Source: Bacteroidales bacterium UBA4230 (GTDB lineage: Bacteria; Bacteroidota; Bacteroidia; Bacteroidales; UBA932). From it: DNA of 6,047 nucleotides. The stretch covers positions 1 through 6,047 of the forward strand of contig DGXO01000003.1 in NCBI GenBank assembly GCA_002395605.1, written 5' to 3'. Position numbers and translations under genes: made by a program. Under the pieces are notes generated by a model. That model saw only the letters and a program-made list of their open reading frames with translations, was not told the DNA's origin and made no database searches. Of this stretch, positions 1 to 5,621 are shown in pieces (position 1 is the stretch's first letter; every line of letters starts with the position of its first letter).

Positions 1-4
1 AGAA

Positions 5-601
5 TTATTTCAATAACTTTGGGTCGCCCGAGTCAATCGCCCTAAATCTATTCTCGATGTCAGCATTATTCAGGCTTTGGAGTTGAGACTGGGCGATTTC
101 GCTAAGAATCTCATAACGTTTTCTGCGACCTAGACCTTGTTTGATAAGTGTGGCATTCATGCTCTCAAGGTTTACCATTACAACGAGTTCGCTGATACTT
201 GCTACGTCGCGTGGATTCAGTCCTTTGGCAGCCAGTACCGGGTTTGCATCCCGCCATTGTTTGGCGGTGTAATGGAAAAGTGCCAAGTTTAGCATATCCG
301 CTTCTGAAGTGTAGGCGAACTTGATTTGGCTTTCTTCCAGCAGGGGGCTGCTCTCCTGTTCCTTGAGTCGCTGATATTCCTTAATCAGGTAGAGTTTGGA
401 CACCAATCCGATGGCTCCGGTCTTTTCTATCCAGTCGCTGACGCTGAGCGTAAACGTGGGAAGACCTGCCTCTTTTCTAAAGTGGTCAAATTCGACCACT
501 TTAAAACTAGGGTTGTAAAGAGCCTCCCATGTGCCTAAGAATTCAATGGTAGAACGCGTTCTTAGCCAGATCTTGATAATATCTTTTTTTGTCGGCGACA
601 T
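5..601 (-). CDS. Internally deleted KilA-N domain protein (likely degenerate)
   Basis: The 198-residue product aligns along its length with the KilA-N protein encoded at 705-1508: WLRTRSTIEFLGTWE near residues 12-26, the EKTGAIGLVSK segment at 59-69, YLIKEYQRLKE at 71-81 and TAKQWRDANP at 112-121. KilA-N is a DNA-binding domain frequent in phages and in Bacteroidota; its cellular role there is not settled. Three things are missing. The first 30 or so residues, with the YISLTDM motif, are gone. About 27 residues of the core (the AGRYGGTYAHKDIAFEF region in the sister protein) are cleanly absent at K69/L70, near bases 394-395. Roughly another 25-35 residues are absent around residues 81-93. All losses keep the frame. 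The ATG at 601 is the first start after an in-frame TAA at 614-616, with no Shine-Dalgarno. The C-terminus is longer than in the sister. Without the core, ordinary DNA binding is doubtful; it may be a decaying gene or a trimmed regulator. Similarity to the sister is moderate, so it is not a recent duplicate. Confidence 0.75.
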   Translation of the reverse strand: MSPTKKDIIKIWLRTRSTIEFLGTWEALYNPSFKVVEFDHFRKEAGLPTFTLSVSDWIEKTGAIGLVSKLYLIKEYQRLKEQESSPLLEESQIKFAYTSEADMLNLALFHYTAKQWRDANPVLAAKGLNPRDVASISELVVMVNLESMNATLIKQGLGRRKRYEILSEIAQSQLQSLNNADIENRFRAIDSGDPKLLK

Positions 602-675
602 AAAACTCTTTTTTTAAAAAGGCCGGAATTGGTGACTATTGTGTAAAACAAGAATGATTGAAAAAGAAATAGTAT

Positions 676-683
676 TATCTTTG
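676..683 (+). promoter_or_regulatory. Bacteroidota -7 element for the KilA-N gene
   Basis: TATCTTTG matches the Bacteroidota TAnnTTTG element exactly and lies 21 bases before the ATG at 705. This would give a leader of about 15 bases. The upstream partner is weak: the nearest TTG is at 658-660, only 15 bases away rather than the usual 19-21, so the -33 element is not convincing. Confidence 0.5.
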
Positions 684-704
684 TTCTGTTAATAGTCTGG
701 CGCA

Positions 705-1508
705 ATGTCAAAGATAGATGTAAACGGCGTCGCCGTAACTGTAGTTAAGGTCGGAAGTGAGGACTATATCAGCCTCACGGATATGACGCGCTCCAAAGAT
801 GGGGAGTTTTTCTTTCACAACTGGCTTCGTAACAGGAACACCGTCGAGTTCCTGGGTACTTGGGAGAAGGTTTTCAATCCCGAGTTTAATTCTGCCGAAT
901 TCGACATAATTAAAAGTAAAGCGGGCCTCAACAATTTCCGCCTCAGCGCTAAAGAATGGACGGAGAAGACCCATGCTATTGGCATAGTTTCCAAAGCCGG
1001 GCGTTATGGCGGCACATATGCTCACAAGGACATCGCTTTCGAGTTTGCTATGTGGATCAGCCCGGAATTTAAGGTTTATCTTATCCGTGAATTCCAGCGC
1101 CTTAAGGAAGAGGAGCAGAAACTCATTGGGTGGACAGCCAAACGCGAACTCTCCAAAGTGAACTACCGTATCCATACTGATGCCATCAAACAGAACTTGA
1201 TTCCAACTGAGGTTTCAGAGAAGCAAATATCTTTTATCTACGCCAACGAAGCCGACGTTCTCAATGTAGCTTTATTCGGCATGACAGCGAAAGAATGGCG
1301 AGATGCCAACCCGGAACTCAAAGGTAATATCCGCGACTACGCTACCATCAACCAACTCATCTGCCTTTCCAACATGGAAAGCCTGAATGCCATTTTCATC
1401 AACGAAGGGCTTCCTCAAGCAGAAAGGCTCCGCAGACTTAATGCTATCGCAATTCAGCAGATGTCCGTACTGGAAGGAAACGAAACTAATCGAAAACTTC
1501 TGAAATAA
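705..1508 (+). CDS. KilA-N domain-containing protein
   Basis: A 267-residue protein of the Bacteroidota KilA-N family. Visible landmarks in order are YISLTDM (21-27), NWLRNRNTVEFLGTWE (39-54), the core AGRYGGTYAHKDIAFEFAMW (98-117), the linker helix YLIREFQRLKEEEQ (125-138), YRIHTDAIKQNLIP (154-167), YANEADVLNVALFG (179-192), TAKEWRDANPE (194-204) and a C-terminal leucine-rich helical segment LPQAERLRRLNAIAIQQM (236-253). The N-terminal half (about 1-125) is the KilA-N DNA-binding module. The C-terminal half is a conserved extension of unassigned function. Length is normal for the family and no interruption is seen. The start at 705 is chosen because the MSKIDVNGVAVTV beginning fits family members and because a -7 element lies just upstream; there is no Shine-Dalgarno, as usual for the phylum. 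It is transcribed away from the truncated relative at 5-601. A regulatory or phage-related role is inferred only. Confidence 0.9.
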   Translation: MSKIDVNGVAVTVVKVGSEDYISLTDMTRSKDGEFFFHNWLRNRNTVEFLGTWEKVFNPEFNSAEFDIIKSKAGLNNFRLSAKEWTEKTHAIGIVSKAGRYGGTYAHKDIAFEFAMWISPEFKVYLIREFQRLKEEEQKLIGWTAKRELSKVNYRIHTDAIKQNLIPTEVSEKQISFIYANEADVLNVALFGMTAKEWRDANPELKGNIRDYATINQLICLSNMESLNAIFINEGLPQAERLRRLNAIAIQQMSVLEGNETNRKLLK

Positions 1509-1689
1509 TCTTATTGGCAGGTCAAAAAGCAGATGTCTCGGGTCTCAGAAGCCTACGAAGGAATATATTTGGTTTCTGCAGGTTCAACACATAGGGAGCA
1601 TTCTACGACAGGTTTTTGGAGCATACGTTATATTGTGCAGCGCGCGCACTGACTTTATCTTTAGGCGTGCTAGATTCTTGGCCTGAGAA
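1509..1689. other. Intergenic stretch without recognisable gene
   Basis: The KilA-N frame stays open for 48 codons after the TAA at 1506-1508, to a TGA near 1655. The peptide resembles nothing I recognise and contains a single internal ATG (1533). I see no RNA gene. A GC-alternating run (gcgcgcgc) lies near 1640. I regard it as non-coding. Confidence 0.4.
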
Positions 1690-1716
1690 AATGCAAAACA
1701 ACCGGTTTTTTGCATT
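1690..1716. repeat. Inverted repeat with 9-base arms
   Basis: AATGCAAAA (1690-1698) and TTTTGCATT (1708-1716) are perfect reverse complements around a 9-base loop that contains the palindrome AACCGGTT. It lies between the end of the KilA-N gene and the terminator-like hairpin at 1760. The right half, CCGGTTTTTTGCATTGAGCC, resembles CCGGTTTTGCGCATGAGCC at 5898-5916, so it may be part of a dispersed repeat. A 10-base palindrome, TTTCGCGAAA, follows at 1727-1736. Confidence 0.6.
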
Positions 1717-1759
1717 GAGCCAAACATTTCGCGAAAAAGGCAAAAAAAAGGAAAAACAG

Positions 1760-1796
1760 AAACGCAACTACTTGATATTTAAGTAGCTGCGTTTTT
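1760..1796. terminator. Likely bidirectional intrinsic terminator
   Basis: Fourteen-base arms at 1760-1773 and 1781-1794 pair with one imperfect position (A1767 with C1787, which becomes a G-U pair on the minus strand) around the 7-base loop GATATTT. On the plus strand the stem runs into five T (1792-1796). On the minus strand it is followed by T-rich sequence, the complement of the A-rich run 1742-1756. It lies between two convergent units: the KilA-N gene ending at 1508 and the toxin gene ending at 1971. It could therefore stop both. Confidence 0.7.
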
Positions 1797-1799
1797 GGC

Positions 1800-1816
1800 G
1801 TGCCTCGGGCGGGTAT
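1800..1816. other. Sequence resembling the tRNA-Leu 3' end (possible att remnant)
   Basis: GTGCCTCGG at 1800-1808 is identical and in the same orientation as 5987-5995, the 3' acceptor end of the tRNA-Leu gene. Extending the comparison to 17 bases gives 14 identities, including the following GGG of the T stem. Both copies directly follow a strong hairpin. This is short, and no integrase is visible, so a tRNA-derived attachment remnant is only one reading; chance or a decayed tRNA end are others. Confidence 0.3.
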
Positions 1817-1877
1817 AGCCATATCGGGGATTACCGTGTGTTGTTAATTCTTACCGAATAAATTGGTTTTCAGTAGA

Positions 1878-1902
1878 TTCAATTCATATACGGTGAGTTG
1901 AA
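1878..1902. repeat. Inverted repeat with 9-base arms
   Basis: TTCAATTCA (1878-1886) pairs with TGAGTTGAA (1894-1902) around TATACGG, with one T-G wobble. It is AT rich with no T tract after it, so a terminator role is unlikely. It lies 70 bases beyond the toxin stop in the direction of toxin transcription. Confidence 0.5.
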
Positions 1903-1918
1903 ATAATACTCGGAAAAG

Positions 1919-1938
1919 GTGACCGAAAGTGACCGAAT
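1919..1938. repeat. Two-copy 10-base tandem repeat
   Basis: GTGACCGAAA (1919-1928) is followed immediately by GTGACCGAAT (1929-1938), with nine of ten bases equal. It lies 33 bases past the 3' end of the toxin gene, outside any coding sequence. Direct repeats of this size can be protein-binding iterons, but nothing else here identifies a binding protein. Confidence 0.55.
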
Positions 1939-1970
1939 CTAACGGCCCTTGTCCGTACAAAATGGAGAGA

Positions 1971-2243
1971 CTATTTATCTTCATAGTGCCCGTATGCGGA
2001 CAGAACATCTACTTTCACGACAGTCTCTTCTATCTCATATACCAATCTATGCTTCTGGGAGATGCGCCTGGACCATTGGCCCGCTCTGTCTCCGGAGAGG
2101 GGCTCTGGCTTTCCAGTTCCGACCTTTGGGTGTTCCTGAAGTTCAGCCAATAACTTGCCTGCTTTTTTGAATGCGGCAGGTTCGGATTTTTTCAGTTTTG
2201 ACAGATCTTCTATTGCCTGAGGTGCAAATATGAGCGTGTACAT
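1971..2243 (-). CDS. yoeB: Txe/YoeB-family mRNA interferase toxin
   Basis: A 90-residue protein matching the YoeB/Txe branch of the RelE superfamily, which are ribosome-associated endoribonucleases that cleave mRNA. The C-terminal signature is complete: GTGKPEPL (42-49), GQWSRRISQKHRLVYEI (55-71) and the terminal GHYEDK (85-90). By family alignment, Glu47, Arg66, His86 and Tyr87 correspond to the catalytic Glu46, Arg65, His83 and Tyr84 of E. coli YoeB, so the toxin looks active. Length is close to normal (E. coli YoeB has 84 residues). Its ATG overlaps the antitoxin stop by one base (TAATG), which implies translational coupling and fixes the start. Toxicity would be held in check by the antitoxin encoded just upstream. 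The symbol is given by family similarity. Confidence 0.92.
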   Translation of the reverse strand: MYTLIFAPQAIEDLSKLKKSEPAAFKKAGKLLAELQEHPKVGTGKPEPLSGDRAGQWSRRISQKHRLVYEIEETVVKVDVLSAYGHYEDK

Positions 2244-2497
2244 TAAAGACTAGCCAATAAAGAATCCAACTCCTCTTTCCCAGATACCGAGGTGCCTTTA
2301 CCTTCGGCAATGCTCTTGCGAGCCTCATCAATGCGGGCAAAGAACTCCTTCTTGCTGATAAGGCTATCATCTTCAGTGATGGGCACAATCTTGAAACTGC
2401 CTGTGCGGGACGTCAAAATTACGCTCTCCCCACCAGCGGCCAGTCCAAGATACTTGCTTTGATTTGCTCTGAAATCACGTATGCTAACAACAGTCAT
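2243..2497 (-). CDS. Phd/YefM-family antitoxin
   Basis: An 84-residue protein with the Phd/YefM N-terminal fold. MTVVSIRDFRANQSKYLGLA (1-20) resembles the usual opening helix of the family, and GGESVILTSRTGSFKIVPI (22-40) is the usual strand-turn-strand with a modified arginine/glycine turn. This part normally dimerises and binds the operator. The C-terminal half (about 41-84), charged and probably flexible, would wrap around the toxin. It is the first gene of a two-gene operon, overlapping the toxin start by one base. The order antitoxin then toxin is standard. Expression is probably autoregulated through the palindrome at 2526-2540 within its promoter. I leave the symbol blank because the sequence is some distance from classical YefM. 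Confidence 0.9.
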   Translation of the reverse strand: MTVVSIRDFRANQSKYLGLAAGGESVILTSRTGSFKIVPITEDDSLISKKEFFARIDEARKSIAEGKGTSVSGKEELDSLLASL

Positions 2498-2513
2498 AAT
2501 TACATCTTTTTTG

Positions 2514-2545
2514 CAAATATAATGAATACCATTTTGGTATCCAAA
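2514..2545 (-). promoter_or_regulatory. Promoter of the toxin-antitoxin operon
   Basis: Read on the minus strand, TTTG (2545-2542) is followed after 20 bases by TATATTTG (2521-2514). This is a perfect match to the Bacteroidota TTTG-N19-21-TAnnTTTG promoter. The antitoxin ATG at 2497 lies 16 bases beyond the -7 element, so the leader would be only about 10 bases. Confidence 0.75.
2526..2540. promoter_or_regulatory. Palindromic operator candidate of the toxin-antitoxin operon
   Basis: ATACCA (2526-2531) and TGGTAT (2535-2540) form a perfect inverted repeat around TTT. It sits wholly inside the spacer between the -33 and -7 elements. Binding by the antitoxin or the toxin-antitoxin complex would block polymerase there, as known for Phd/YefM systems. 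The binding itself is inferred. Confidence 0.65.
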
Positions 2546-2623
2546 TTTTTCTCACTTTTTGTTTTAACGTGCTTATGATACAGTTGCACGGTATAAGAAT
2601 ATGGACGGTTTTATGCAAAGTTT

Positions 2624-2654
2624 TTTGTTCAAAAGGAAGAATTGTTTAATATTG
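2624..2654 (+). promoter_or_regulatory. Candidate Bacteroidota promoter upstream of the small lipoprotein frame
   Basis: TTTG (2624-2627), a 19-base spacer and TAATATTG (2647-2654) match the Bacteroidota promoter with one change in the -7 element. The ATG at 2679 is 24 bases downstream. It may drive both the small frame at 2679 and the downstream lipoprotein genes. Confidence 0.45.
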
Positions 2655-2678
2655 TATGGGCGGAGTAAACAGATTCCG

Positions 2679-2792
2679 ATGAAAAGTTTGCGATTGACGT
2701 TTTTGATTATGCTTTCTGCTCTGCTGGGGTGTTTTTCCATGAAATCGGCGCCGAAAGGCCGGTTGGTTTATTGCAGCATTGAGTTTGTATAA
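2679..2792 (+). CDS. Very short lipoprotein-like peptide (signal peptide remnant or micro-lipoprotein)
   Basis: The 37-residue frame begins MKSLRLTFLIMLSALLGC, a textbook lipoprotein signal peptide: two basic residues, a hydrophobic stretch and the lipobox Leu-Leu-Gly-Cys at 15-18. Only 19 residues follow the cysteine. A longer frame starting at 2601 exists, but I choose 2679 because the signal peptide begins there and a promoter-like element lies 24 bases before it. It precedes the lipoprotein operon by 61 bases on the same strand. It could be a decayed leftover of a former fimbrillin-like gene whose body has been lost, or a real tiny lipoprotein. I recognise no family for the mature part. 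Confidence 0.45.
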   Translation: MKSLRLTFLIMLSALLGCFSMKSAPKGRLVYCSIEFV

Positions 2793-2811
2793 TTGTTAAA
2801 TAATGCCTACT

Positions 2812-2845
2812 TTTGGACTGTTTTCACAGCACCGGATTTAATTTG
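2812..2845 (+). promoter_or_regulatory. Candidate promoter of the fimbrillin-like lipoprotein operon
   Basis: TTTG (2812-2815) and TTAATTTG (2838-2845) are separated by 22 bases; the -7 element has one mismatch to TAnnTTTG. The ATG at 2854 is only 8 bases past the element, so transcripts from here would be nearly leaderless. The gene may instead rely on the promoter at 2624-2654. Confidence 0.4.
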
Positions 2846-2853
2846 TATTATCA

Positions 2854-4260
2854 ATGAGGAAAACGTTTATCTTAATGTGCCTGATTGGCGGGATATTAGC
2901 CTGTACCAAGAAGGTGGAGAACCAGATTCCCGATGATGCCCCGATGGTTTTCAATCTTGATATTCTGAGGACCAAGGCCGATGATGACGCCTGGGTGAAA
3001 GGGGACAAGATTTATGTATTTGTCACCGATATCGGCGGCAAATACGTGTCCATGGAGTATGACGGAAAAGACTGGAATACCACGACCAGCGCAGAGTATG
3101 TAAAGAAGGACTTTGCCTCCCGTAGCGAAGCTTCCCTCACCGCAGTATATTTCCCCGTTCCGGTGGATGTTTCTTATGAAGGCAGGGAGTACCGTTTCAC
3201 CAGCGGCGGAGAAAAAGTGTACACATACTATCTCATGGCTACCGGTACGGCATACGACATTGACAGTACGGAAGTAAAGGCCACGGTGGAAATGGGCAAG
3301 ACGGCCGATTTTGTGGGAATCAGCATTCCTGGTATCCAGGCCGAAGAGAGCGACTATACCCTCAGCTGTCCGCTCATCAGGCCGGTAGCCTGTGCCAGCG
3401 TTGATGTAAACGGAAAAATCACTGAGGAATCCCGTCAGGAAGGGGCTCGTATCGTCGGAATCCCTTATGGAGACGGTGTCCTTTTCTCCGGGGCCCTCAC
3501 CAAGCCCGGAGCCAGCCAGGATTACACCTTTACGTTTGCCAATGATTATTATCTCTACACATTTACCCGTAAGGGTCTGACCCTGGAGCCGGGCAGGATA
3601 TACAGTTATCAGGATTTGCCTCAATCGGACCAGGAAACGCAGGAACTCACCAATATCTATGAGCATTACGTGGATCTTGGCCTTAACGTGCTCTGGGCCA
3701 AATGCAATGTGGGCGCAACGGAGGAGACGGAAATCGGCGACTACCTTTCCTGGGGTGAACTCAATGGATACAACAGCGGAAAAAGGGACTTTTCCTGGAA
3801 CGGCTATCATCTGCGTTCCAAGTACACCGAGGGCAACTACAGTGCCCTGCAACAGGAGGACGATGTGGCATATGCCGTCCATGGCGGCCAATGCCGGGTT
3901 CCCTCCTATGCGGATTGGGAAGAGCTTCTTAAGAACTGCAATATTGAGCGGAAAGACAATGGTTATCTCTTTACCAGCAAGAAAACAGGCTTTACAGACA
4001 AAAGTATTTTCCTTCCCGCCACAAGTTATCGATACAATAGTTCTCGGGTAGATGCACTTGGTGATGTCGGGTGTTATTGGAGTTCAACCTTGTATGCCGA
4101 TGGAAAAGATTACGCAGGCTATGCGCACATAGCACCTCAACAGCAATCCATTATGATTTTCCTAAGATGCTATGGTTGCGCTGTCCGTCCCGTTCGTCCC
4201 GTCACCCGCTTTACTCCGCAGCTGGATGAACCGTTCCCCGGAGAAGAAAAAACTTGGTAA
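2854..4260 (+). CDS. Fimbrillin-like lipoprotein with C-terminal FISUMP domain
   Basis: A 468-residue outer-surface lipoprotein candidate. The signal peptide MRKTFILMCLIGGILAC has a lipobox Ile-Leu-Ala-Cys with the lipidated Cys17, which supports this start. Residues about 30-255 look like the fimbrillin-like (Mfa-like) domain of Bacteroidota: a short strand ending in RTKADDDAW, then VKGDKIYVFV (48-57), YVSMEYDGKDW (64-74) and LTAVYFPV (95-102). Residues about 270-450 form a FISUMP domain (Fibrobacter succinogenes major paralogous domain): HYVDLGLNVLWAKCNVGA (271-288), DYLSWGE (296-302), DDVAY (336-340), CRVPSYADWEEL (347-358), IFLPATSYR (385-393), GCYWSST (406-412) and VRPVRP (444-449). FISUMP has no established biochemical role; adhesion or surface display is inferred from the partner domain. 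It is followed after 17 bases by a paralogue with the same architecture, so the two are likely co-transcribed. A hydrophilic tail of about 20 residues follows the last motif. Confidence 0.88.
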   Translation: MRKTFILMCLIGGILACTKKVENQIPDDAPMVFNLDILRTKADDDAWVKGDKIYVFVTDIGGKYVSMEYDGKDWNTTTSAEYVKKDFASRSEASLTAVYFPVPVDVSYEGREYRFTSGGEKVYTYYLMATGTAYDIDSTEVKATVEMGKTADFVGISIPGIQAEESDYTLSCPLIRPVACASVDVNGKITEESRQEGARIVGIPYGDGVLFSGALTKPGASQDYTFTFANDYYLYTFTRKGLTLEPGRIYSYQDLPQSDQETQELTNIYEHYVDLGLNVLWAKCNVGATEETEIGDYLSWGELNGYNSGKRDFSWNGYHLRSKYTEGNYSALQQEDDVAYAVHGGQCRVPSYADWEELLKNCNIERKDNGYLFTSKKTGFTDKSIFLPATSYRYNSSRVDALGDVGCYWSSTLYADGKDYAGYAHIAPQQQSIMIFLRCYGCAVRPVRPVTRFTPQLDEPFPGEEKTW

Positions 4261-4261
4261 A

Positions 4262-4269
4262 AAAGGAGG
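4262..4269 (+). promoter_or_regulatory. Strong Shine-Dalgarno before the second lipoprotein gene
   Basis: AAGGAGG (4263-4269, within an A-rich run) lies 8 bases before the ATG at 4278. It decides for that start over an ATG at 4254 that would overlap the preceding gene, because the signal peptide MKKIWIIASLVLALAAC begins at 4278. Such a perfect site is uncommon in Bacteroidota and absent from the other genes here. Confidence 0.8.
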
Positions 4270-4277
4270 AAGTAATT

Positions 4278-5588
4278 ATGAAAAAGATATGGATCATTGC
4301 AAGCCTGGTTCTGGCTCTTGCCGCTTGCAGCAAGGAGAATCCCGCCGTTGAGACAGAAGGCTATATAGACGCTTCCAAGCTTAAATTTGACTTCCGCATA
4401 ACCCGGGCCGATGAAACCAAGGCCGTAAAGACGGCGTGGGAGAAAGGAGACAAGATTTTCTTTTTCTTCGAGAACATCTCCACGGCTTATGTGACAATGG
4501 AATTCGATGGTTCCAGCTGGGTATCGAAAATGAACGGGACTGCTGACTTTCCTGTTGCAGGGCAGAAACTTACGGCGGTGTATCTCCCTTATGGCGCCGG
4601 TCTCACTCCCGCCTTCAGCGGCTCCGTATGGACATTCAATGAAACGCAGTACTCCTATTATCTGGTGGCAGAGAATGTAGCCTACAGCATTTCCAATGCT
4701 TCAAATTCACCCATCCTCTATGCGACTGTCAATATGAAGAATCCGGAGGGATTCGTCCATTTCTACATGGCCGATGCTTCCTCTATGGATGGTGCGTACA
4801 CACTTGCAACAGATGCTGTGATTCCTGTTGGTCTGGCCTCTGTCGGGATTAATTGTACTGTTGCCGAGACAAACGACAAAGTGGCGGGAAGCCCTATTCC
4901 CGGCTACTGTTATAACGGCGGGTATTCCTTCAGCGGAAAGATTTCTGCGTCTTATTCTGATTTTGGCACTTTGGGCCGTACTGCCAGAGGCACTTATTAT
5001 TTCATCAAGACCAAAGTTTCGGACGGCAGCCGTGAAGATTATTTTTTCAATACCAGAGTTACGGTCAATGGCTGTGAATATGTGCTTAACGACGACAATG
5101 CGCTTAAAGAGCACATGGCCGTCGTCCTCCCTGCCAATGGAGATAAAAAGTGGATTGCCGTAGGGGCCGACAAATGGGTGGACCTGGGGAATCCGGCAGT
5201 TGAATTCGCCACTTGCAATTACGGCAGTACGGTTCCGGAAGACAAGGGCACGTCTTATTCATATAATGAAATTGTTGACATGAACATATCCATTCCCACA
5301 AAGAAACAGTTTGAGTGGTTGAAGGACGATACCAATATCTTATGGACATGGACAAGGGTAAATAACATTTGGGGTGGGGTGGCAAAATCAAAAACGACGG
5401 ACAAATTCATGTTCTTGCCGGTCACATTGGATATTGCCGGTAGAATATGGTCATCTGATTCGGTCGAGAATGATGACAGTAAAGCATATGACTTCCGGTT
5501 TGCCACTTATTTCTCCTTCTTCGGCCACGGTATGGGTCAAGAATACAAGGACACAAAACAATCACTCCGTCCGGTACGGAGTAAATAG
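4278..5588 (+). CDS. Fimbrillin-like lipoprotein with diverged FISUMP domain
   Basis: A 436-residue paralogue of the preceding protein. The signal peptide ends in the lipobox Leu-Ala-Ala-Cys with Cys17, followed by SKEN. The fimbrillin-like domain (about 33-290) shares the pattern seen in the neighbour: TRADETKAVKTAWEKGDKIF (42-61), AYVTMEFDGSSW (70-81) and LTAVYLPY (98-105). The C-terminal part (about 299-436) is a reduced FISUMP domain: KWVDLGNPAVEFATCNYGS (299-317), SIPTKKQFEWL (338-348), MFLPVTLDIAGRIWSS (378-393) and the closing LRPVR (430-434). The usual WGE and YWSS elements are changed or lost and the domain is about 45 residues shorter than in the neighbour. It begins 17 bases after that gene, with a strong Shine-Dalgarno, so it is probably the second gene of one operon. 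Location on the outer surface and a role in adhesion or fimbria-like structures are inferred. No clear terminator follows. Confidence 0.85.
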   Translation: MKKIWIIASLVLALAACSKENPAVETEGYIDASKLKFDFRITRADETKAVKTAWEKGDKIFFFFENISTAYVTMEFDGSSWVSKMNGTADFPVAGQKLTAVYLPYGAGLTPAFSGSVWTFNETQYSYYLVAENVAYSISNASNSPILYATVNMKNPEGFVHFYMADASSMDGAYTLATDAVIPVGLASVGINCTVAETNDKVAGSPIPGYCYNGGYSFSGKISASYSDFGTLGRTARGTYYFIKTKVSDGSREDYFFNTRVTVNGCEYVLNDDNALKEHMAVVLPANGDKKWIAVGADKWVDLGNPAVEFATCNYGSTVPEDKGTSYSYNEIVDMNISIPTKKQFEWLKDDTNILWTWTRVNNIWGGVAKSKTTDKFMFLPVTLDIAGRIWSSDSVENDDSKAYDFRFATYFSFFGHGMGQEYKDTKQSLRPVRSK

Positions 5589-5621
5589 CCTCCTTATGCC
5601 GCAAATAGTTCTTTTGTACTA

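Noticed and set aside
478..503. Perfect 10-base inverted repeat TAAAGTGGTC / GACCACTTTA that looks like an operator
   Set aside because: It lies inside the KilA-N coding frame where it encodes KVVEFDHF; those codons (AAA GTG GTC GAA TTT GAC CAC TTT and equivalents) are nearly self-complementary, so the coding sequence explains the palindrome.
1533..1655. Short open frame after the KilA-N stop (about 40 codons)
   Set aside because: No recognisable family, no ribosome-binding or promoter signal, and only the continuation of the upstream frame past its stop.
1929..2170. Plus-strand open frames opposite the toxin gene
   Set aside because: They are antisense shadows of a toxin with intact catalytic residues, and their peptides have no domain character.
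2896..3891. Long 331-codon minus-strand open frame opposite the first lipoprotein gene
   Set aside because: Its composition is that of an antisense shadow; the plus-strand frame has a signal peptide and two recognisable domains.
5564..5582. Seven-base stem ACTCCGT / ACGGAGT at the end of the second lipoprotein gene, as a terminator
   Set aside because: The stem is inside the coding sequence (LRPVRS codons), and no T run follows it on the plus strand.
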